From Defluviitalea raffinosedens (lineage in GTDB: Bacteria; Bacillota; Clostridia; Lachnospirales; Defluviitaleaceae), in assembly GCF_016908775.1 (NCBI RefSeq), contig NZ_JAFBEP010000021.1, positions 1-55,171 on the forward strand: a stretch of DNA of 55,171 bases, in the 5' to 3' direction. Below, in pieces: positions 52,522 through 55,171 of this stretch. Position numbers and translations under genes: made by a program. The notes under the pieces were generated by a model. That model was not told the origin of the DNA and did not search any database. It saw nothing but the letters and a program-made list of their open reading frames with translations. Positions within the stretch are counted from its first letter, which is position 1, and every line of letters begins with the position of its first letter.

Positions 52522-53394
52522 TGGACAGAATTTTTAAGGGCATGTAAGATAAATATATTAAAAAAGGATGGTGCCCTTATGTCACGAAATAATAAATCCA
52601 AAACACGCCGTACATTTACACCCGAATTTAAGCAACAAATAGTTGATCTCTATCTTAGCGGTAAGAGAAAGTGCGATATTATACGTGAGTATGGTATTGC
52701 CTTCTCCCTTCTGGATAAATGGATTGCTCAAGCTACAAACACTGGGTCCTTCAAAGAAAAAGATAATCGCTCTTCTGAAGATGCGGAATTGCTTCGACTC
52801 AGGAAAGAAAACCAACAACTTAAGATGGAGAACGACATTTTAGAACAAGCAGCCCTAATCTTAGGACGAAAGTAAATGTGATTAAAGCGAATACTCACAA
52901 ATAACCATTTAGGAATGTAATCGTAAGTGATTTAACATATGTCAGAGTCGGCATGAGCTGGAACTGTATATGTGTTCTTATTGATCTCTTTAATAGGGAA
53001 ATCATCGGTTATAGTGCCGGACCTAATAAAACAGCATTACTAATAAAACAAGCCTTTCAGACTGTTAATGGTAATCTGAAAGATATACAGATTTTTCACA
53101 GAGATCCTTAAAAAGAATTCGAAAAATAGATAATTGAAGAAAAACTCAAAGCATTTGATATAAGTCAATCACTGATCCATAAAGGATTTCCATATAATAA
53201 TGCTGTTGCTGAAACGACTTTTAAAATCATAAAAACTGAGTTTGATTGTAATCAAACATTTTCAAATCTACATGAGTTAAAATATAAACTAGCTGATTAT
53301 GTTAATTGGTATAACAATCATCGAATTCATTCATCTCTGGGATATTTAACTCCACGGGAATACCGGATGATTACCCTTAAAAAAGTTGTCTGGA
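52522..53394 (+). mobile_element. Internally deleted IS3-family element
   Basis: The left end GGACAGAATTTTTAAGGG (52523-52540) and the right end (53374-53393) form imperfect inverted repeats sharing GACA and TTTTTAAGGG. Between them lie an intact orfA and a truncated orfB with stop codons. At about 870 bp it is much shorter than the 1.2-1.5 kb of an active element, and it is probably immobile on its own. The exact termini are estimates. Confidence 0.6.
52579..52875 (+). CDS. IS3-family transposase OrfA
   Basis: A 98-residue protein. A helix-turn-helix begins RRTFTPEFKQQIVDLYLSGK and continues IIREYGIAFSLLDKWI. A leucine-zipper helix (LLRLRKENQQLKMENDILEQ) ends with AALILGRK, the usual C-terminus before the frameshift to OrfB. 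The ATG at 52579 follows AAAGGATGG. Without a working OrfB it can only bind the IS ends. Confidence 0.85.
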   Translation: MSRNNKSKTRRTFTPEFKQQIVDLYLSGKRKCDIIREYGIAFSLLDKWIAQATNTGSFKEKDNRSSEDAELLRLRKENQQLKMENDILEQAALILGRK

Positions 53395-53428
53395 AAATTG
53401 TTGACAATTCCACTATTAGGTCGCTTTA
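52913..53428 (+). pseudogene. IS3-family transposase OrfB, truncated with stop codons
   Basis: The integrase core can be read from NVIVSDLTYVRVG (first catalytic aspartate) through LIDLFNREIIGYS and IFHRDP, where a TAA and then a TAG interrupt. It continues as KGFPYNNAVAETTFKIIK (catalytic glutamate) and WYNNHRIHSSLGYLTPREYR. The N-terminal half is missing (deletion right after orfA). The second aspartate region reads HRDP in place of the usual HSDRG, so this copy is dead. Confidence 0.8.
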
Positions 53429-53493
53429 ATTTTAATTAATAATTCGATATTGTTTAACTTATACGGAAGATTAATATGTAAGGGGGAGAGAAT

Positions 53494-54528
53494 ATGGCTA
53501 AAAAGATTTTTGTTGGTAACTATAAGGGTGGAGTAGGAAAAACAACTAGCGTTTATCAAATAGGTGGTTGGATGGCACAAGAGGGGAAACGAGTGTTACT
53601 TGTTGACTTAGATCCTCAAGCCTCTTTAAGTAGAATTTGCACAAGAAATGATGTTAAAGGACTTGAGAAGTTAAACTATAATGAAACACTAAATTATGCG
53701 ATAGAATTATATAGTGCATATGTAGAGACTAAACTTGATCGATTGAAATTATTAAAAAAAGATTTTGAAAATATGAGGGAATATGTAAAGGATATAATAA
53801 AAGAGGTTAAAGTCTTTAAAATAAAAGAGTCAGCTAAATTTGATTATATCCCTTCTACTATTAATTTTAAAAATTCAAGGCTTAACGATTTAGCACGAAA
53901 AATGACAGCAAATTTATATAATATATTTTCAATAAGATTTATATTAAATGATTTAGATTGTGATGAAAACTATGATTATATTATATTTGATTGTCCACCA
54001 ACAAGTAATATGATAACACATAGTGTTTTTCTTTTATCTGACTACTATATTATACCTACAATATGTGATGATATAAGTGCTGATGGTGTGCCTGATTATA
54101 TTATAGAAATTGAAAGTATTTATGCAAAATATAGTTTTAATGATGAGGTAGGAGGATTACTATTAGATATTATAGTTGGAAATAAACCTAAATTAGTAGG
54201 TGTGTTTGAGACAATTTATAAAAACCGACCAGGAACAAAAAATTGGAGTAAAATTGAGCAAATCGATAAGGCTATTTCTCAAACAGGAGTACCAGCACTA
54301 ATAAGTAAAGAAAGAAATGCGAAATATAGATATAGCTCTGGCGATCCTGAGTCCATTAATACAACTTACATATTTAAAGAAAAGATTAGACATCTTGATA
54401 ATAGATCAAATGATTGTGGTATACCTGCTAAGACAGAGTCAGGTTCGCTACATGATGAATATAGAAATATTTCAAAAGCAATAATGGATATTTTAGAAGA
54501 TGACGAGGTGAACTATGACAAAAAATAA
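53494..54528 (+). CDS. ParA-type partition ATPase
   Basis: A 344-residue ParA/MinD-superfamily ATPase. The deviant Walker A KGGVGKTT is at 11-18, LLVDLDPQASLS contains the Walker A' aspartate, and YDYIIFDCPPTSN is the Walker B region. A helical insertion of about 60 residues (roughly 75-135) between A' and B is larger than in typical ParA. In partition systems the ATPase patterns on DNA and is stimulated by a partner that binds a centromere. The gene is notably more AT-rich than the chromosome around it and follows an IS remnant. GGGGGAG precedes the ATG. It overlaps the next gene by 14 bp. Confidence 0.82.
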   Translation: MAKKIFVGNYKGGVGKTTSVYQIGGWMAQEGKRVLLVDLDPQASLSRICTRNDVKGLEKLNYNETLNYAIELYSAYVETKLDRLKLLKKDFENMREYVKDIIKEVKVFKIKESAKFDYIPSTINFKNSRLNDLARKMTANLYNIFSIRFILNDLDCDENYDYIIFDCPPTSNMITHSVFLLSDYYIIPTICDDISADGVPDYIIEIESIYAKYSFNDEVGGLLLDIIVGNKPKLVGVFETIYKNRPGTKNWSKIEQIDKAISQTGVPALISKERNAKYRYSSGDPESINTTYIFKEKIRHLDNRSNDCGIPAKTESGSLHDEYRNISKAIMDILEDDEVNYDKK

Positions 54529-54988
54529 TAATCTTGATTGTCTAATTGATTATCTTGTAGAAAAATATTCTGAGATTTATAAAGATAAGTATTTAGTAGA
54601 AAAGTATAAACTTACCATTCAACCCGAAGAAATTATTGAACAGATAGATTTATTTAAAAATATTAAGAATCAAAAAAGTAAAAATAAAAGAAATAAATCA
54701 AACGAAAATAAAAAAAAGAAAGAGATTCGAGATTTTATTAAAACTATTGATTCTGAAGAAAAACTCTATGAATATTACAGATTGCATTTATTAAAGTATT
54801 ATGATAAATCTCGAGATAAGCAAGAATCTACAGCAGTACTTAATGAATATTCAAAAGAAGAACTTAAATATTTATATAGTATTATTTTTAAAGTTCCTTT
54901 AAAAAAAAGTACGAAAAAAGCAGATATACTGTGGGCAATAAAAAGTTATTTTGATAATAAAGCGAGAGTTGATTCTATGAGACTATAA
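54515..54988 (+). CDS. Lysine-rich putative DNA-binding partner of the ParA-like ATPase
   Basis: A 157-residue protein without a family that I can name. Residues about 1-45 are helical and acidic. A lysine/asparagine-rich linker follows (about 47-72). The C-terminal 50 residues (EYSKEELKYLYSIIFKVPLK and KKADILWAIKSYF) resemble a SAP-like or Rho-N-like helix-extended-helix DNA-binding fold. The 14-bp overlap with the ATPase gene implies coupled expression, so a ParB-equivalent or adaptor role is plausible. GACGAGGTGAAC precedes the ATG. The fold call is tentative. Confidence 0.5.
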   Translation: MTKNNNLDCLIDYLVEKYSEIYKDKYLVEKYKLTIQPEEIIEQIDLFKNIKNQKSKNKRNKSNENKKKKEIRDFIKTIDSEEKLYEYYRLHLLKYYDKSRDKQESTAVLNEYSKEELKYLYSIIFKVPLKKSTKKADILWAIKSYFDNKARVDSMRL

Positions 54989-55016
54989 CAAAGTTACTGG
55001 TGTTAATATATAATAG

Positions 55017-55171
55017 AATTGGACACGAAAGTTTACCCTATATAATAAGCAAAAGAAAGGTGGGTTAACAATGTCTCGTATTGTCCCCCTTATTTTGGAC
55101 AAAAACTCACTAATGCTTAATATATCTTAGAATTTCATATTAATTTTTCTTCACCCTAATTTGATTCTACA
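55017..55171 (+). other. IS-like scrap at the right edge
   Basis: TTGGACACGAAAGTTTACC (from 55019), an AAAGGTGGG ribosome-site-like run and ATGTCTCGT (55072) mirror the layout of the IS left end at 52522 (GGACAGA, then AAAGGATGG, then ATGTCACG). After eight codons the resemblance ends and the frame closes at once (stop TAG at 55129). It looks like the left end of a related IS with its body deleted. Nothing else is supported here. Confidence 0.3.

Overview
The window looks like the chromosome of a low-GC, anaerobic, plant-polysaccharide-degrading member of the Clostridia (Lachnospirales-like). The reasons are AT-rich genes with strong GGAGG ribosome sites, YesM/YesN-type two-component systems beside ABC sugar importers, GH94 and GH130 phosphorylases, VanW, and Tn4451-type recombinase genes. 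The genus cannot be fixed from sequence reading alone.

Region A (1 to about 11.05 kb) is visibly richer in G+C than the rest and reads as horizontally acquired. On the minus strand, in transcription order, lie an excisionase-like HTH gene, a P4-type primase-helicase, a 295-bp cluster of GTGACAG iterons (probable replication origin), a zinc-ribbon protein, an HK97-fold major capsid protein, a terminator, tnpW, and the first 85 or so codons of a TnpX-like large serine recombinase cut off by an IS3-family element. No portal, terminase, protease or tail gene is visible, so this is a small replicating mobile element or phage satellite carrying a single structural gene. To its right are a plus-strand zinc-finger protein of unknown role behind an operator-like palindrome and a BceAB-RS antimicrobial-peptide sensing and detoxification cassette.

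Region B (11.1 to 16.4 kb) has a leftward GntR (YtrA-type)/ABC ATPase/ABC-2 permease operon with a perfect 15-bp operator, a 5'-truncated Nudix pseudogene, and an OmpR-type regulator with a large multi-spanning histidine kinase.

Region C (16.8 to 37.2 kb) is a near-complete beta-mannan utilisation locus: secreted GH26 mannanase with mannan-binding modules, SGNH deacetylase-like esterase, two near-identical solute-binding lipoproteins, CUT1 permeases, GH130 mannooligosaccharide phosphorylase, GH36 alpha-galactosidase, chemoreceptor, cytoplasmic GH113 mannanase, cellobiose 2-epimerase and GH130 mannosylglucose phosphorylase, with LacI and AraC regulators in the middle. Inferred flow: the polymer is cut outside the cell, oligosaccharides are bound and imported, deacetylated, degalactosylated and trimmed, then mannobiose is epimerised to mannosylglucose and phosphorolysed to mannose 1-phosphate and glucose. 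No importer ATPase and no phosphomannomutase is present, so these must be encoded elsewhere.

Region D (37.3 to 52.5 kb) holds VanW, a GH94 phosphorylase overlapping a small cupin, a YesM/YesN two-component system, a second ATPase-less CUT1 sugar importer, a decayed GH94/GH36-type gene, CstA, a YdcF-like protein and RidA.

Region E (52.5 kb to the end) is accessory: an internally deleted IS3-family element, a very AT-rich ParA-type ATPase overlapping a lysine-rich partner with a possible SAP-like C-terminus, and a further IS-like scrap. No tRNA, rRNA or CRISPR array was recognised.
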